Assembly: GCF_037969725.1 (NCBI RefSeq)
Contig: NZ_CP150203.1
Location: 4,976,001 to 5,040,000, forward strand
DNA from: Paenibacillus sp. FSL W8-0426
GTDB taxonomy: Bacteria; Bacillota; Bacilli; Paenibacillales; Paenibacillaceae
Direction of reading: 5' to 3'
Length of the DNA stretch: 64,000 nt
Part shown: positions 17,702 to 26,552 of the stretch, piece by piece
Position numbering within the stretch: the stretch's first letter is position 1
Layout: the number at the start of each line of letters is the position of its first letter
Made by a program: the position numbers and the translations under genes
Notes under the pieces: generated by a model
What the model saw: the letters and a program-made list of their open reading frames with translations, nothing else
What the model was told of the DNA's origin: nothing
The model's database searches: none

Positions 17702-18502
17702 TCAGCTCACGTCACCCTGATGCGCAGACTGGGCTTTTTTTCGTTGCGCGCACTGCTGCCGGTAATCGCTGGGGTACAGTCCCGTTTTGTTTTTGAAAAT
17801 CCGGCTGAAATAGTGGGAGTCTCCGTACCCTACCGCTCTGCCCACGCTCTTGATATCCATGTCTTCATGGGCAGCCAGCATCCGCTTGGCCTCGTTCAGC
17901 CGCAGCCCGGTCAAATATTTGAGCGGCGTTTCCCCGGTGACCTTTTTGAAGCATTTCCCCAAATAATCGACGCTGAAATGCAGCTGCCCCGCCATGTCCT
18001 GCAGCGTGATCTCATGCATGTAATTTTGTTTCAGGTAAAGCTTCACCGCATCGGCGATATCCTCCGGCTGCGCCTGCTCCTCCGTCACGGCGCTGACATG
18101 GGTAAGCGAATCCGCAGCATGGCCCAGCTTGATTTCCATCGCATCCAGCAGCGCTCGCAGCTGATCTTCCCTTAGCGGCTTGAGCAGATAATCCTCCACT
18201 TTATAGCTGATCGCCTGCCGCGCGTACTCGAATTCATGATGGCCGCTCAAAATGACGATCTTCACATGCGGGTAGGCGAAATATAGATGTTTGGCCAACT
18301 CTAACCCGTTCATCACCGGCATCTGAATGTCCGTCACCACGAGATCGGGGACCGTTTGCTCCATCAATTGCAGCGCTTCACGGCCGTTCCGCGCCTCTCC
18401 GATGACTTCGAACCGGGAATCCAGCTCCCGAAATTTGCGCGACACATTGCGACGAATCAACGCCTCGTCTTCTACGATGATCGTTCGATAAGTCATTGCC
18501 AT
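17702..18502 (-). CDS. Two-component response regulator, YesN/AraC type
   Basis: A 266-residue protein with a receiver domain (acidic Glu11/Asp12, phospho-acceptor Asp58 in VVTDIQMPVMNG, Lys in YLLKPL near residue 108) and a C-terminal AraC-type double helix-turn-helix (KYLTGLRLNEAKRML and VGYGDSHYFSRIFKN). It lies 2 bases downstream of the histidine kinase gene and faces an ABC transporter of the carbohydrate type. Such pairs in Paenibacillus usually activate the adjacent sugar transporter. Confidence 0.93.
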   Translation of the reverse strand: MAMTYRTIIVEDEALIRRNVSRKFRELDSRFEVIGEARNGREALQLMEQTVPDLVVTDIQMPVMNGLELAKHLYFAYPHVKIVILSGHHEFEYARQAISYKVEDYLLKPLREDQLRALLDAMEIKLGHAADSLTHVSAVTEEQAQPEDIADAVKLYLKQNYMHEITLQDMAGQLHFSVDYLGKCFKKVTGETPLKYLTGLRLNEAKRMLAAHEDMDIKSVGRAVGYGDSHYFSRIFKNKTGLYPSDYRQQCAQRKKAQSAHQGDVS

Positions 18503-18504
18503 CG

Positions 18505-20388
18505 TTATCCCTTCTCCTTTCGAATGGAACCGCCGATCGTGATGCGCATCCCGCCGGACGGCAGATTCACGATGTGCATGCAGGCCGCGTCACCATACCA
18601 TAATTTCAGCCTGATCCAACTGTTTTTGAGCCCCATGCCGTTGATCTGCATGTCGGGCATCCGCTCCCAATCGTGCGAGGATTCGATGTACTGTTCCATC
18701 GCCGCGAGCGTCTCCGGCTCCATGCCTGGGCCGTTGTCTTCCACTGTCATGCTCCATGTCCCCTGTTCCTCATCCTGCTCCCCCGTAATTCGCAATTTCC
18801 ATGGCGGGACGTCGCTCAGCCCGTATTTCATTACGTTTTCCAGCAAAGGCTGAATGAGCAGCATTGGAACGACCTGTCCTTTCATGTCTTCTGGAATATC
18901 GAACTCATACTGCAGATCATCCTCAAACCGGATTTTCATGCATTCGAGATAACGTTCGCAGTACTCCAGCTCTTCCGCCAACGTAACGCCGTTTCTGCCG
19001 GAAGCCGATATATAACGCAGCATCGAAGCGATGTGGCCGCAAAAAGCAACAATTTCTTCGTTCATGCCTTCCTCGGCCATAATGCTGATGTTCGTGATGT
19101 TGTTGTATAGAAAATGAGGATTCATCTGCGATTGCAGCGCCAGCAGGCGAGCCTGCGTTTCTTCCGACTTGAGCGCCAGCATGTCCTGGAAGGACTGTAC
19201 CAGCTGCTGGTTCAGCCGAATGAACGTATCGTTCAATTCATCCATCTCCCGAATGGAGCCTGGGTGCTCCAGCTTGAACATTTGCGCAGGGTCCTGTCCC
19301 GTTTCGAGCTGCTGAACGCCCGTTTTCTGAATGATGCGCTGCAGGCGATGCAGCGGCAAAGTGACCCTCTTCGAGATCAGATAGGATAAAAGAAGAATTA
19401 GCATAAGCGTGCCCACGGTCACCCCGATGATCAACAGCGCCATCCGGTTCAGGCCGGCAAACAGCGATGATTTCGATTGCGTCAAAATGACCGTCCATCC
19501 CGTCTCCCCGGACATCGCGTAAGTCATCATCTGCTTCGCCCCTCCGTCAAATGCGGCTACTTCCTGCATCGTTTCGGGTGCATAACCGCCACTGCGAATC
19601 ATTTCTTCGTAATAATTGGCTACCGCCGCCGAGGAACCATCTCCGTCCGCGGAGAACGGATACAACCGTCGGCTTTGGTCATCCAACACGTAGATATGCA
19701 GCTCCTTGTTGCTTGCCTGCAATTCGTCCAGCGAACCAAATACGTTGTGTGCATCCTGCAATATTTCGACGATGCCCTGACTGACATAATTGCCGTCTTT
19801 ATACACCCGTGTTAACGAAAGGTACTGGCTCGTCGGTCGTCCCTGCCCGGTCGGCATGGGTAAGGAACCGCCCTCCAGAAGCTGCAGGACGCGCCATCCG
19901 TTTCGCTCCCACGTTTCTTCGTACCACGGACGTTTGGTCATGTCGACGGACAGCTGCCCGTTGAACGCCCCGGCGCCGATCATTTTGCCGTTTACGTCAT
20001 AAATGTTCGCCTGCTGCGCCGTATTCGAGCTGCTGATGACGGCAAGAATGACATCGATGAGCGTGGTCGTATCCTTGTAAAATGCCGAGTCCGCAATGGG
20101 CCGCTGAGGATCTTCCTCCGCAGGGGACAAGTAATGGCTGAAATGCTCCTTGACCAGGTTCGAGTAGACGATGCTCATCGAAAAATTGTTCATTTTGATG
20201 ATTTCCTGATCCAGATTGCTCACGATCGACATGCTTAGCTGTCTTTGCTGGTCAGCGCTGCGGCTGCGGATGTCGTTTGCGAGAAACATGTACAGCAAGC
20301 TGGCCACCAGCAGCGCAAACACGATGAACACGGCGGAGTAATACGTAAACAGGCTTTGCTGCAATGTTCTAAAACGATATCGGACCAT
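18505..20388 (-). CDS. YesM-type sensor histidine kinase
   Basis: A 627-residue membrane kinase. A first membrane helix at about 18-40, an extracytoplasmic Cache-like sensor domain, a second helix near 310-335, then a HAMP region, the histidine phosphotransfer box QMNPHFLYNNITNIS (His near residue 424) and an ATPase domain with the N box PLLENVMKYGL and the Gly-rich VEDNGPGM. It forms an operon with the YesN-type regulator. Family knowledge: these kinases sense extracellular oligosaccharides or their binding proteins. The ligand here is unknown. Confidence 0.93.
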   Translation of the reverse strand: MVRYRFRTLQQSLFTYYSAVFIVFALLVASLLYMFLANDIRSRSADQQRQLSMSIVSNLDQEIIKMNNFSMSIVYSNLVKEHFSHYLSPAEEDPQRPIADSAFYKDTTTLIDVILAVISSSNTAQQANIYDVNGKMIGAGAFNGQLSVDMTKRPWYEETWERNGWRVLQLLEGGSLPMPTGQGRPTSQYLSLTRVYKDGNYVSQGIVEILQDAHNVFGSLDELQASNKELHIYVLDDQSRRLYPFSADGDGSSAAVANYYEEMIRSGGYAPETMQEVAAFDGGAKQMMTYAMSGETGWTVILTQSKSSLFAGLNRMALLIIGVTVGTLMLILLLSYLISKRVTLPLHRLQRIIQKTGVQQLETGQDPAQMFKLEHPGSIREMDELNDTFIRLNQQLVQSFQDMLALKSEETQARLLALQSQMNPHFLYNNITNISIMAEEGMNEEIVAFCGHIASMLRYISASGRNGVTLAEELEYCERYLECMKIRFEDDLQYEFDIPEDMKGQVVPMLLIQPLLENVMKYGLSDVPPWKLRITGEQDEEQGTWSMTVEDNGPGMEPETLAAMEQYIESSHDWERMPDMQINGMGLKNSWIRLKLWYGDAACMHIVNLPSGGMRITIGGSIRKEKG

Positions 20389-20509
20389 GGTTTATCCACC
20401 CCGTCAAAATGATCATGTCTGGCGCCCGGCGAAAATGTCCACCTCAACAGAACGCTTTTGTCTATTGAGCGATGTTCCCGTTCACAGTAAAGTTATGCAC
20501 ATAAAGAAT

Positions 20510-20526
20510 ACGCTTACATTAAGCGT
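20510..20526 (+). promoter_or_regulatory. Inverted repeat upstream of the sugar transporter
   Basis: ACGCTT-ACATT-AAGCGT is a 6-base perfect inverted repeat about 40 bases before the solute-binding protein start. It could be a regulator site, for example for the neighbouring AraC-type protein. No function can be shown from sequence alone. Confidence 0.25.
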
Positions 20527-20564
20527 TATGCAAGACATCATATCTTATTCCATCGGGAGGTTCA

Positions 20565-21869
20565 ATGATGAAAACGAAATTTCTAGCTACGCTCGCAGGC
20601 TTGCTGCTTCTGTCCGGCCTGCTGCTTGCCGCATGCGGCTCGGGGGACAAATCCGAAGGTTCGGGCAAGGTAACGCTGACCTTTGGCACAAGCCAGACGG
20701 GCATTCCGCGCACAGGCATCATGCAAGAAATGGCCAAGGAATACGAGAAGGAAACCGGCGTCAAAATCGACTTCCAGGTCGTTCCGGATGCCCAGTGGCG
20801 CGATCTGATCAAAGTCAAGCTGGCTTCGGGAGAAGCGCCCGACATTTTCAACGTGGACGTGGACCCGCTCAGCATGCCGGCGAACGTAAGACCGGAAGAA
20901 AATGCGATCGACCTGACGGGCGAGGAGTTCACCGGCCGCATGTCGGAAGAGATTTTGCCAACGGTCAGCCACAACGACAAAGTGTACGGGGTTTCCTTTG
21001 CCCCGACGAAAATATGGTACGTGTATTACAACAAACGCATCTTTAACGAGCTCGGCATCGAACCGCCGACCACGTACGCGGAATTTAAGGAAATCAGCCA
21101 AAAGATCAAAGAGAAAGACATCATTCCGTTCTATCAGGCTGCGGCAAGCGGCTGGTACCAGGTGCTGCCTCTGTTCGAAACCGGACCAAACTACGAGAAA
21201 AGCACGCCTGGCACCTACGACAAGCTGAACAGCAACGAAATGAAGGTCGCCGACCTGACGCAGCTCAGAACGGTATTGGAGCAGTTGAACGAATTTGCCG
21301 AGCTGGGTTACTTCGGTAAAGACTTCCTGTCCAACACGGTTGAGGCGGGCATCGAAGCCTTCGGCCAGGAAAAGGCAGCCATGCTGCTTCGCGTTCCGGG
21401 CACGGAGAAGGAAGTCGCCGAGGCCTATCCGGCCATGAAGGACAACATGGGATTCTTCGTGATGCCATGGGGCGACAACCAGACGATCGGCGTGAACCCG
21501 GGCGGTTCGGCGGCCATGTTCGGCAACAAAAACAGCAAACATCCGGAAGAAGTGTTGAAGTTTTTCCGTTGGATCACCAAACACGAGAACCTGCAAAAAG
21601 TATTTGACGGCGGCGAAGGCAATCTGACCATCTGCTGGCCGGAAATCGAGCCGAAGCTGACCCAGGATTACATCGATTACGAGAAAGCGCACGAAAAGGG
21701 CACGGTGATGCAAGCCGCAGTCAAATATATCGATCCGCAGTGGATGGATATCGGTAAAGACATCTCCGGCATGTTCGCCGGAGCAATGACGCCGGACCAG
21801 ATTCTGCAGAACATCGATAAGCGCCGGGCCGAACAAGCCAAGGTATTGAAGGATGAGGCGTGGCAATAA
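20565..21869 (+). CDS. Extracellular solute-binding lipoprotein of a carbohydrate ABC transporter
   Basis: A 434-residue family 1 binding protein. A lipoprotein signal peptide ends in the lipobox LAAC with the modified Cys at about residue 24, followed by a Gly/Ser linker. The mature part has the typical fold pattern (VTLTFGTSQTG, and the Trp-rich APTKIWYVYYNKRIF segment). It is anchored outside the membrane and delivers a sugar to the permeases encoded next. The GGAGG site precedes the ATG at 20565. The ATPase subunit is not encoded here, as usual for MsmX-type shared ATPases. Confidence 0.93.
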   Translation: MMKTKFLATLAGLLLLSGLLLAACGSGDKSEGSGKVTLTFGTSQTGIPRTGIMQEMAKEYEKETGVKIDFQVVPDAQWRDLIKVKLASGEAPDIFNVDVDPLSMPANVRPEENAIDLTGEEFTGRMSEEILPTVSHNDKVYGVSFAPTKIWYVYYNKRIFNELGIEPPTTYAEFKEISQKIKEKDIIPFYQAAASGWYQVLPLFETGPNYEKSTPGTYDKLNSNEMKVADLTQLRTVLEQLNEFAELGYFGKDFLSNTVEAGIEAFGQEKAAMLLRVPGTEKEVAEAYPAMKDNMGFFVMPWGDNQTIGVNPGGSAAMFGNKNSKHPEEVLKFFRWITKHENLQKVFDGGEGNLTICWPEIEPKLTQDYIDYEKAHEKGTVMQAAVKYIDPQWMDIGKDISGMFAGAMTPDQILQNIDKRRAEQAKVLKDEAWQ

Positions 21870-21938
21870 GCCGCGTCCGGCATCGCCGCGCGCGAATGCA
21901 CGCAAAGCGCGCGGCAGGAAGGAAAGGTGTTGCTTGAC

Positions 21939-22811
21939 ATGAATGCAAACAAAATTTACCCATGGTATTTCTCCTCTGGCGCGATCGTGCTGTACGTTCT
22001 CTTTATCGTCGCTCCCGCGGTGCTGGGCATCTACTATTCCTTTACCGACTGGAACAGCTATAGCCCGGAGAAAAACTTTATCGGGTTCGAACATTTCCGC
22101 ACCATTCTGGCGGGAGACCCGACATACCTGCTGTTCATCAAAAACACGGTGATCTTCACGATCGTGACCGCCGTGGCCAAAACGGTCATGGGCCTGTTCC
22201 TCGCCCTGCTGCTCGTCAGCGGGGTGAAGATGGCCAACCTGCACCGCATGATCATTTTTTCGCCGCAAGTGCTGTCGTTCCTGATCATCGGCCTGGTGTT
22301 CAAAAGCTTGCTTGATCCGAACAACGGCTTCGTCAATGTGACGCTGCGTTCGCTTGGACTGGACGCATTGGCCCAAAACTGGCTCGGTTCGCTTACCTGG
22401 GCCATGCCATCCATTATGGCGGTCGATACGTGGAAAGGCATGGGGTACATCATGGTATTGTTCATCGCCGGTCTGCTCTCCATCCCGCGCGATTATTACG
22501 AAGCTGCCGCCATTGATGGAGCCGGGTTCTGGCAGCGTTTATTCAAGATTACGATCCCGATGCTGATGCCAACCATCACGATTGCCACCGTGCTGAACAT
22601 TACCTACGGGCTGCGCGTGTTCGATGCGGTTTACGTACTGACCAACGGTGGACCCGGCAACGCCACCGATGTCATCAACACAGCTGTATATTCCTCGTTC
22701 GCGAAGGGATACTGGGGCCTTGGCAGCGCGCTGTCCACGATTCTGTTCGTCATTATGGCGATCATTTCGTTCTTTATCATCCGCTTGATGAGCCGAAAGG
22801 TGGAACTGTAG
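21939..22811 (+). CDS. Sugar ABC transporter permease (MalF/LacF type)
   Basis: A 290-residue inner membrane protein with six helices. The ATPase-docking EAA loop is EAAAIDGAGFWQRLFKITIP. A TTG at 21927 is in frame, but the ATG at 21939 has better spacing from AAAGGTG. The gene lies about 70 bases after the binding protein and abuts the second permease. Confidence 0.92.
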   Translation: MNANKIYPWYFSSGAIVLYVLFIVAPAVLGIYYSFTDWNSYSPEKNFIGFEHFRTILAGDPTYLLFIKNTVIFTIVTAVAKTVMGLFLALLLVSGVKMANLHRMIIFSPQVLSFLIIGLVFKSLLDPNNGFVNVTLRSLGLDALAQNWLGSLTWAMPSIMAVDTWKGMGYIMVLFIAGLLSIPRDYYEAAAIDGAGFWQRLFKITIPMLMPTITIATVLNITYGLRVFDAVYVLTNGGPGNATDVINTAVYSSFAKGYWGLGSALSTILFVIMAIISFFIIRLMSRKVEL

Positions 22812-23636
22812 ATGCAACTGAAAAAAAGACTCGTGTCCATCGGCCTCAACGTGGTCGCGTGGATACTCAGCCTGATCGTGCTGATTCCGTTCGTGGTCAT
22901 CGTGCTGAACTCATTCAAGTCGGACGCGGAGGCCAAGGTACTGAAGCTGACGCTGCCCGAAACCTTCATTTTCGACAACTACCGCATCGTCTATGAACAA
23001 GGGCATCTCGGCGGCTCATTCTTCAACAGCCTGCTGCATTCCACGGCCTCTTCCCTGCTGCTGGTCGTCGTTGTGGCCTTCTCGGCCTTTACGCTGTCGC
23101 GCAATCATTCGAAGCTGAGCGGTTTCCTGTACTTCTTTCTCATTCTCGGCATTACGCTGCCGCTCAACTACATTCCGCTGATGGAAGTGATGAAAACGCT
23201 GGGCATGATCAATTCCCATATCGGCATGATCCTGTTATACACCGCCATGGGCATTCCGATCTCGCTGTTCATCACGTACGCATTCGTTTCGGGGATCCCG
23301 AAGGAGCTGGACGAAGCGGCCATCATGGACGGCTGCAATGCCATCAAGCTGTTCCTGAAAGTAATCATGCCGCTGCTGACTTCCGTGCTCGTCACGGTAT
23401 TCGTGCTTAATTTCCTAAGCGTGTGGAATGAATTTACCGCTCCCCTCTACATGCTGAACACGGTGGAAATGTGGCCGATGACGCTGGCCGTGTACAATTT
23501 CTTCGGGCAATTCAGCGCCCAGTGGAATCTCGTCAGCGCCGATATCGTGCTCACGTCGCTGCCGGTGTTGATCGTGTTTCTGATCGGGCAAAAATACATC
23601 GTCGGCGGCCTGACGTCCGGCGCGGTGAAAGGGTAA
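22812..23636 (+). CDS. Sugar ABC transporter permease (MalG/LacG type)
   Basis: A 274-residue permease with six helices and the EAA loop DEAAIMDGCNAIKLFLKVIM. The ATG directly follows the stop of the first permease, so translation is coupled. The C-terminus (KYIVGGLTSGAVKG) is diagnostic for the MalG-like subunit. The operon ends here and is followed by the long inverted-repeat element. Confidence 0.93.
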   Translation: MQLKKRLVSIGLNVVAWILSLIVLIPFVVIVLNSFKSDAEAKVLKLTLPETFIFDNYRIVYEQGHLGGSFFNSLLHSTASSLLLVVVVAFSAFTLSRNHSKLSGFLYFFLILGITLPLNYIPLMEVMKTLGMINSHIGMILLYTAMGIPISLFITYAFVSGIPKELDEAAIMDGCNAIKLFLKVIMPLLTSVLVTVFVLNFLSVWNEFTAPLYMLNTVEMWPMTLAVYNFFGQFSAQWNLVSADIVLTSLPVLIVFLIGQKYIVGGLTSGAVKG

Positions 23637-23694
23637 GTCGCAGGTCTGATGAAAGCGATGTGCGCTCTACCTTTTCTAGAGGCTTGAATGCCTA

Positions 23695-23920
23695 TATAAG
23701 TTGAACCCATAATTCTTACACGAAGTCACTACGGGGGCAGAACCATCTTCCGATCGTCATTATCCCCAGATTTTTTTGATCCCTTTTCAAAGGGAAAATC
23801 AGGTGATAAACACGAGGTGTATGCTTCCGATAGAGCTTTCTTACAGAAAGCTTTTAGCTCCGCTTCTCCGGATTCTTTCTGCCCCCTTCGTTTTTGTGTA
23901 ACGGTCTAGTTCAACTTATA
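23695..23920 (+). repeat. Long imperfect palindromic element, copy 1
   Basis: The element begins TATAAGTTGAAC (23695-23706) and ends with its reverse complement (23909-23920). Further nested pairings are TTACAC (23716-23721) with GTGTAA, and GGGGGCAGAA (23733-23742) with TTCTGCCCCC (23877-23886). The interior holds GCTTTCT-TAC-AGAAAGC and CCCTTTT-AAAGGG hairpins. A related copy lies inverted at 63313-63542. It contains no coding frame. It could be a non-autonomous mobile element or a structured RNA; see findings. Confidence 0.85.
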
Positions 23921-23952
23921 AAGTGCAATACGTTTTAATGACGACTGACCGC

Positions 23953-24005
23953 AAAAAGCTGCCCCCATTTAGCCAAACGTAATGGCTTCCAAGGGGCCGC
24001 TTTTT
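23953..24005 (-). terminator. Bidirectional terminator between the transporter operons
   Basis: AAAAAGC-x-GCCCCC and GGGGCC-x-GCTTTTT arms, with an inner AGCC/GGCT pairing, make a long stem with T runs on both strands. It can end both the sugar transporter operon and the convergent MFS gene. Confidence 0.75.
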
Positions 24006-24066
24006 AATGCGTTTCTCGCCTTAATCATGCGCCAAGTCTGTTTCGCCCGAACAACTTATATGCGAA

Positions 24067-25350
24067 TCATTGTTCCAGCGCTTTGATCGTTTTCAGACGG
24101 GACGTGATGCCTGCGATGATCACAACAAACAGGCCGGCAATGATAAACAGCAGAGCGATGCCCCTTCCTTCTCCCGTACCCGTCACCTGACCCACCGTGG
24201 ATGCCAACGGGCCACCCTCCACCAGCAGCGGATTGAACACATGATCTGCCAGGAAACCAGCCAGGCTGTAGGCAATGATAAAGCCAAGCTGCGACAGGAT
24301 GCCGATGATGCCCCATACCCTGCCCTGTTTTTCGTTGGAAATATTGCTGCGCACCAGCACGTCGGCGCTCATGTTGACGAACGGCAGCGAAGCCAGGAAC
24401 AGGAAGCCTGCGGAGATCATCAAATACATGTTTGTAGATACACCGATCAGCGAGAATGACAGACCGCACATCACCAATCCGGTAACCAGCACGCTTGCAT
24501 ATTTCTTGGACATCCTAAACACGCCAATGCACAGGCTGCTGATCAGCATGCCGACGGCGCTTACCGACTGAAATGTCCCGAGCGTTTTTGCATCAGCAAA
24601 GGCGAGGATCATCGGACCGATGAGCGTCTCCAGAAATCCGATGTAAAAGGTAATCAGCGAAATAATCATGACCAGCAGCAGCACGCCTTTATTGGTGACC
24701 ACTTCCGTCCAGCCTTCCCGAAGATCCGTCAGCCAATGACGGTTTCTTTCCTCCTCCATGCGTTCCACCTTCAAGCTTTTGCGGATAACCAGCACGGCCA
24801 GAATCGCCACCACGTAGGTCAATATGTTGACAACCAAAATCGTTTCAATGGTCGTTATGCTCAGAAGCATGCCTGCGATAATCGGCGAAAACAGAAACTT
24901 GGAGGATTCCGCGAGCTGTACGAGGCCGCTTCCTTTGGAGAATTGCTCTTCAGTCAGCAGATCGGTTGCCGAAGCCTTGTAAGCCGGGCTTTGCAGGGCT
25001 GAGAATACGGAGCTGAACGCTGCCCCTGCATAGATATGCCATAGCTGGATATCTCCAGTCAGCATGAACGACAAGATGAAGACCAGCCCGGCAGCCGAAC
25101 CGAGATCGCCAATGATCATCATCAGGCGTCGGTCGAACCGGTCGGCCATAACGCCTCCAATCGGCCGCAGCAGAATGTTCGGCAGGAAGGTAAAGAGGGT
25201 GATCAGCGCCACGCTTGTGGCGGTATTGGTTTTCTCGAAGGCATACACGCCGAGCGAAAACGCCGTCAGCCCGATGCCGATCATCGAAATCAGTTGGCCG
25301 AACCATACCAACAGAAATTTGTGAAACGATTTTTGCACGTTTGGTTCCAT
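24067..25350 (-). CDS. Major facilitator superfamily permease
   Basis: A 427-residue protein with twelve predicted hydrophobic segments. The loop between helices 2 and 3 reads GGVMADRFDRRLMMIIGD, the MFS A motif. The sequence is closest in plan to DHA3-type efflux pumps (NSQKSFHKFLLVWFGQLIS-like start), which export macrolides or other drugs, but the substrate cannot be read. GGAG precedes the ATG. The small gene just upstream and a perfect palindrome in their common leader suggest one regulated unit. Confidence 0.88.
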   Translation of the reverse strand: MEPNVQKSFHKFLLVWFGQLISMIGIGLTAFSLGVYAFEKTNTATSVALITLFTFLPNILLRPIGGVMADRFDRRLMMIIGDLGSAAGLVFILSFMLTGDIQLWHIYAGAAFSSVFSALQSPAYKASATDLLTEEQFSKGSGLVQLAESSKFLFSPIIAGMLLSITTIETILVVNILTYVVAILAVLVIRKSLKVERMEEERNRHWLTDLREGWTEVVTNKGVLLLVMIISLITFYIGFLETLIGPMILAFADAKTLGTFQSVSAVGMLISSLCIGVFRMSKKYASVLVTGLVMCGLSFSLIGVSTNMYLMISAGFLFLASLPFVNMSADVLVRSNISNEKQGRVWGIIGILSQLGFIIAYSLAGFLADHVFNPLLVEGGPLASTVGQVTGTGEGRGIALLFIIAGLFVVIIAGITSRLKTIKALEQ

Positions 25351-25377
25351 TGTTCCGACTCCTTTCAGAATAACGCT

Positions 25378-25596
25378 TCAGGTTAATGGGACAGATACCG
25401 TTGGCTCATATAGGCAAAGCTGCCCTTCTCCGCACCAAGCACACGTCGAAGGTACCTTTGGTTTGGCAACCTCGCATGCGCGTAAAATATCGTTTACCGC
25501 TGTTTTGCCGTATTTCCGGACGATGAAGCGCGTGTCTTCTGCATCGAGAATGTCATTAAAACGCCGCCGTTCTTCCGGGTGTTCGACGACTCTCAT
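25378..25596 (-). CDS. Small protein with a Cys-rich C-terminus, unknown function
   Basis: A 72-residue protein starting at the ATG at 25596 behind GGAGG. It is charged and helical at the N-terminus (EHPEERRRFNDILDAEDT) and ends with a possible metal-binding cluster (CEVAKP then CAWCGEGQLC). I do not recognise it. It lies upstream of the MFS gene on the same strand with 27 bases between them, so it is probably co-transcribed with it. Confidence 0.6.
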   Translation of the reverse strand: MRVVEHPEERRRFNDILDAEDTRFIVRKYGKTAVNDILRACEVAKPKVPSTCAWCGEGQLCLYEPTVSVPLT

Positions 25597-25615
25597 GCGA
25601 TCCTCCAATCCACTC

Positions 25616-25630
25616 GACCGACTGTCGGTC
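25616..25630 (-). promoter_or_regulatory. Perfect palindrome resembling a TetR-family operator
   Basis: GACCGAC-T-GTCGGTC is a 15-base perfect palindrome about 20 bases upstream of the small gene and the MFS gene. AGACCGAC/GTCGGTCT palindromes are a frequent TetR-family operator type in Firmicutes. No TetR gene lies in this window, so a regulator would act from elsewhere. Confidence 0.55.
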
Positions 25631-25964
25631 TATTCTAGTCATCAGAGCGCCCTTTTAGAACCCCATCTCTGCCTGCCATTGCAACAATCGCCCTCTCTCT
25701 TCCATCATATACAGGCTTACGCCCCGACCTTGCCGCTACCTCCACATCATGAAAACTGATGTCATCCATCCCGCTGATGTTGTACGAAAGCGCTGATTTG
25801 CCAAAGTCGGAAAGCCCATGCCCATCAATAATTGGATATATATGTATGAATTAAATGGATTATAGCAAGGATGACAGTAAGACAAATCGGCCTTGGGTTC
25901 GGATTCATGCTCCGCCCGGAGACCGATTCGCAACGTCTCGGATGTTCATTTGACGAAAAAGGAA
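25631..25964. other. Intergenic stretch without a recognised gene
   Basis: About 330 bases between the divergent MFS-side genes and the Rrf2 promoter. It is AT-rich towards the right. I see no credible coding frame or RNA gene. The minus-strand promoter for the MFS unit should lie at its left end (a TAGAAT hexamer lies next to the palindrome). Confidence 0.5.
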
Positions 25965-26001
25965 TTGACTTTTATTCATTTTGTAACTATTATGGTTACA
26001 A
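25965..26001 (+). promoter_or_regulatory. Rrf2 gene promoter with a palindromic operator over the -10
   Basis: TTGACT (25965-25970) and TATTAT (25988-25993) are spaced 17 bases apart. The -10 lies in the centre of TTGTAAC-N7-GTTACAA (25981-26001), a perfect 7-base inverted repeat, so a bound dimer would block transcription. The same operator type covers the -10 of the downstream oxidoreductase promoter. Confidence 0.75.
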
Positions 26002-26016
26002 CGGTGGTGATGATCG

Positions 26017-26442
26017 ATGAAACAGATCAGCAGTCGCTTTTCCATCGCGGTGCACACCCTATCCCTGATCGCAACGATGCCGAATGAATGCACGGGAGAC
26101 CTGATCGCGCAGAGCGTGAACACTAATCCCGTCATCATTCGCCGGATCATGTCGAGCCTGAAGAAGGCGGGCCTGATCGACGTAAGGCCAGGCGTGGGCG
26201 GTGCTTCCCTGCTGCGGGACCCGGCAGAGGTTACGCTGCTGGACGTGTATCGCGCCCTCGATGTCGTGGAGAACGGACAGCTGTTCAACTTCCACAAAAA
26301 TCCGAACCCGGCATGCCCGGTCGGACGAATGATCGAGCATTCTTTGCGGGCCGAGCTTGACGAAGCCCAGAAAGCGATGGAACGGCGTTTGAATAGCGTA
26401 ACTTTGCAGCAGATGATGGATCAGGTCGACGTCTCGGATTAA
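26017..26442 (+). CDS. Rrf2-family transcriptional regulator
   Basis: A 141-residue winged-helix regulator of normal Rrf2 length. The recognition region (SVNTNPVIIRRIMSSLKKAG) is characteristic of Rrf2 proteins, followed by the wing and dimer helix. Only two Cys are visible (NECTG and NPACPVG), so it lacks the three-Cys Fe-S site of IscR and may instead sense redox or electrophiles. It precedes a QorB-like oxidoreductase, and the two promoters share an operator-like palindrome, implying autoregulation and control of that gene. Confidence 0.9.
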   Translation: MKQISSRFSIAVHTLSLIATMPNECTGDLIAQSVNTNPVIIRRIMSSLKKAGLIDVRPGVGGASLLRDPAEVTLLDVYRALDVVENGQLFNFHKNPNPACPVGRMIEHSLRAELDEAQKAMERRLNSVTLQQMMDQVDVSD

Positions 26443-26466
26443 AAGCTCCTCAGGAGCTTTTTCTTC
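26443..26466 (+). terminator. Terminator of the Rrf2 gene
   Basis: AAAGCTCC-TCA-GGAGCTTT with a T-rich tail (TTTTTCTTCC) directly after the stop codon. It makes the Rrf2 gene a separate transcript from the oxidoreductase gene. Confidence 0.85.
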
Positions 26467-26474
26467 CCCCTTCG

Positions 26475-26510
26475 TTGTAATCACTTCTGTTATAACTATA
26501 TTGATAACAA
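26475..26510 (+). promoter_or_regulatory. Oxidoreductase promoter with an Rrf2-type operator over the -10
   Basis: TTGTAA (26475-26480) and TATATT (26497-26502) are spaced 16 bases apart. The -10 lies in the centre of TTATAAC-N7-ATAACAA (26490-26510), which agrees with the Rrf2 promoter palindrome at most positions and has the same spacing. Confidence 0.65.
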
Positions 26511-26552
26511 CAAGCAAAACCATACAAACTACTTTTTGGAGGGACATTTATT

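Noticed and set aside
20583..22376. A 597-codon minus-strand open frame
   Set aside because: It lies opposite the solute-binding protein and first permease genes, and its translation is His/Arg-rich antisense composition.
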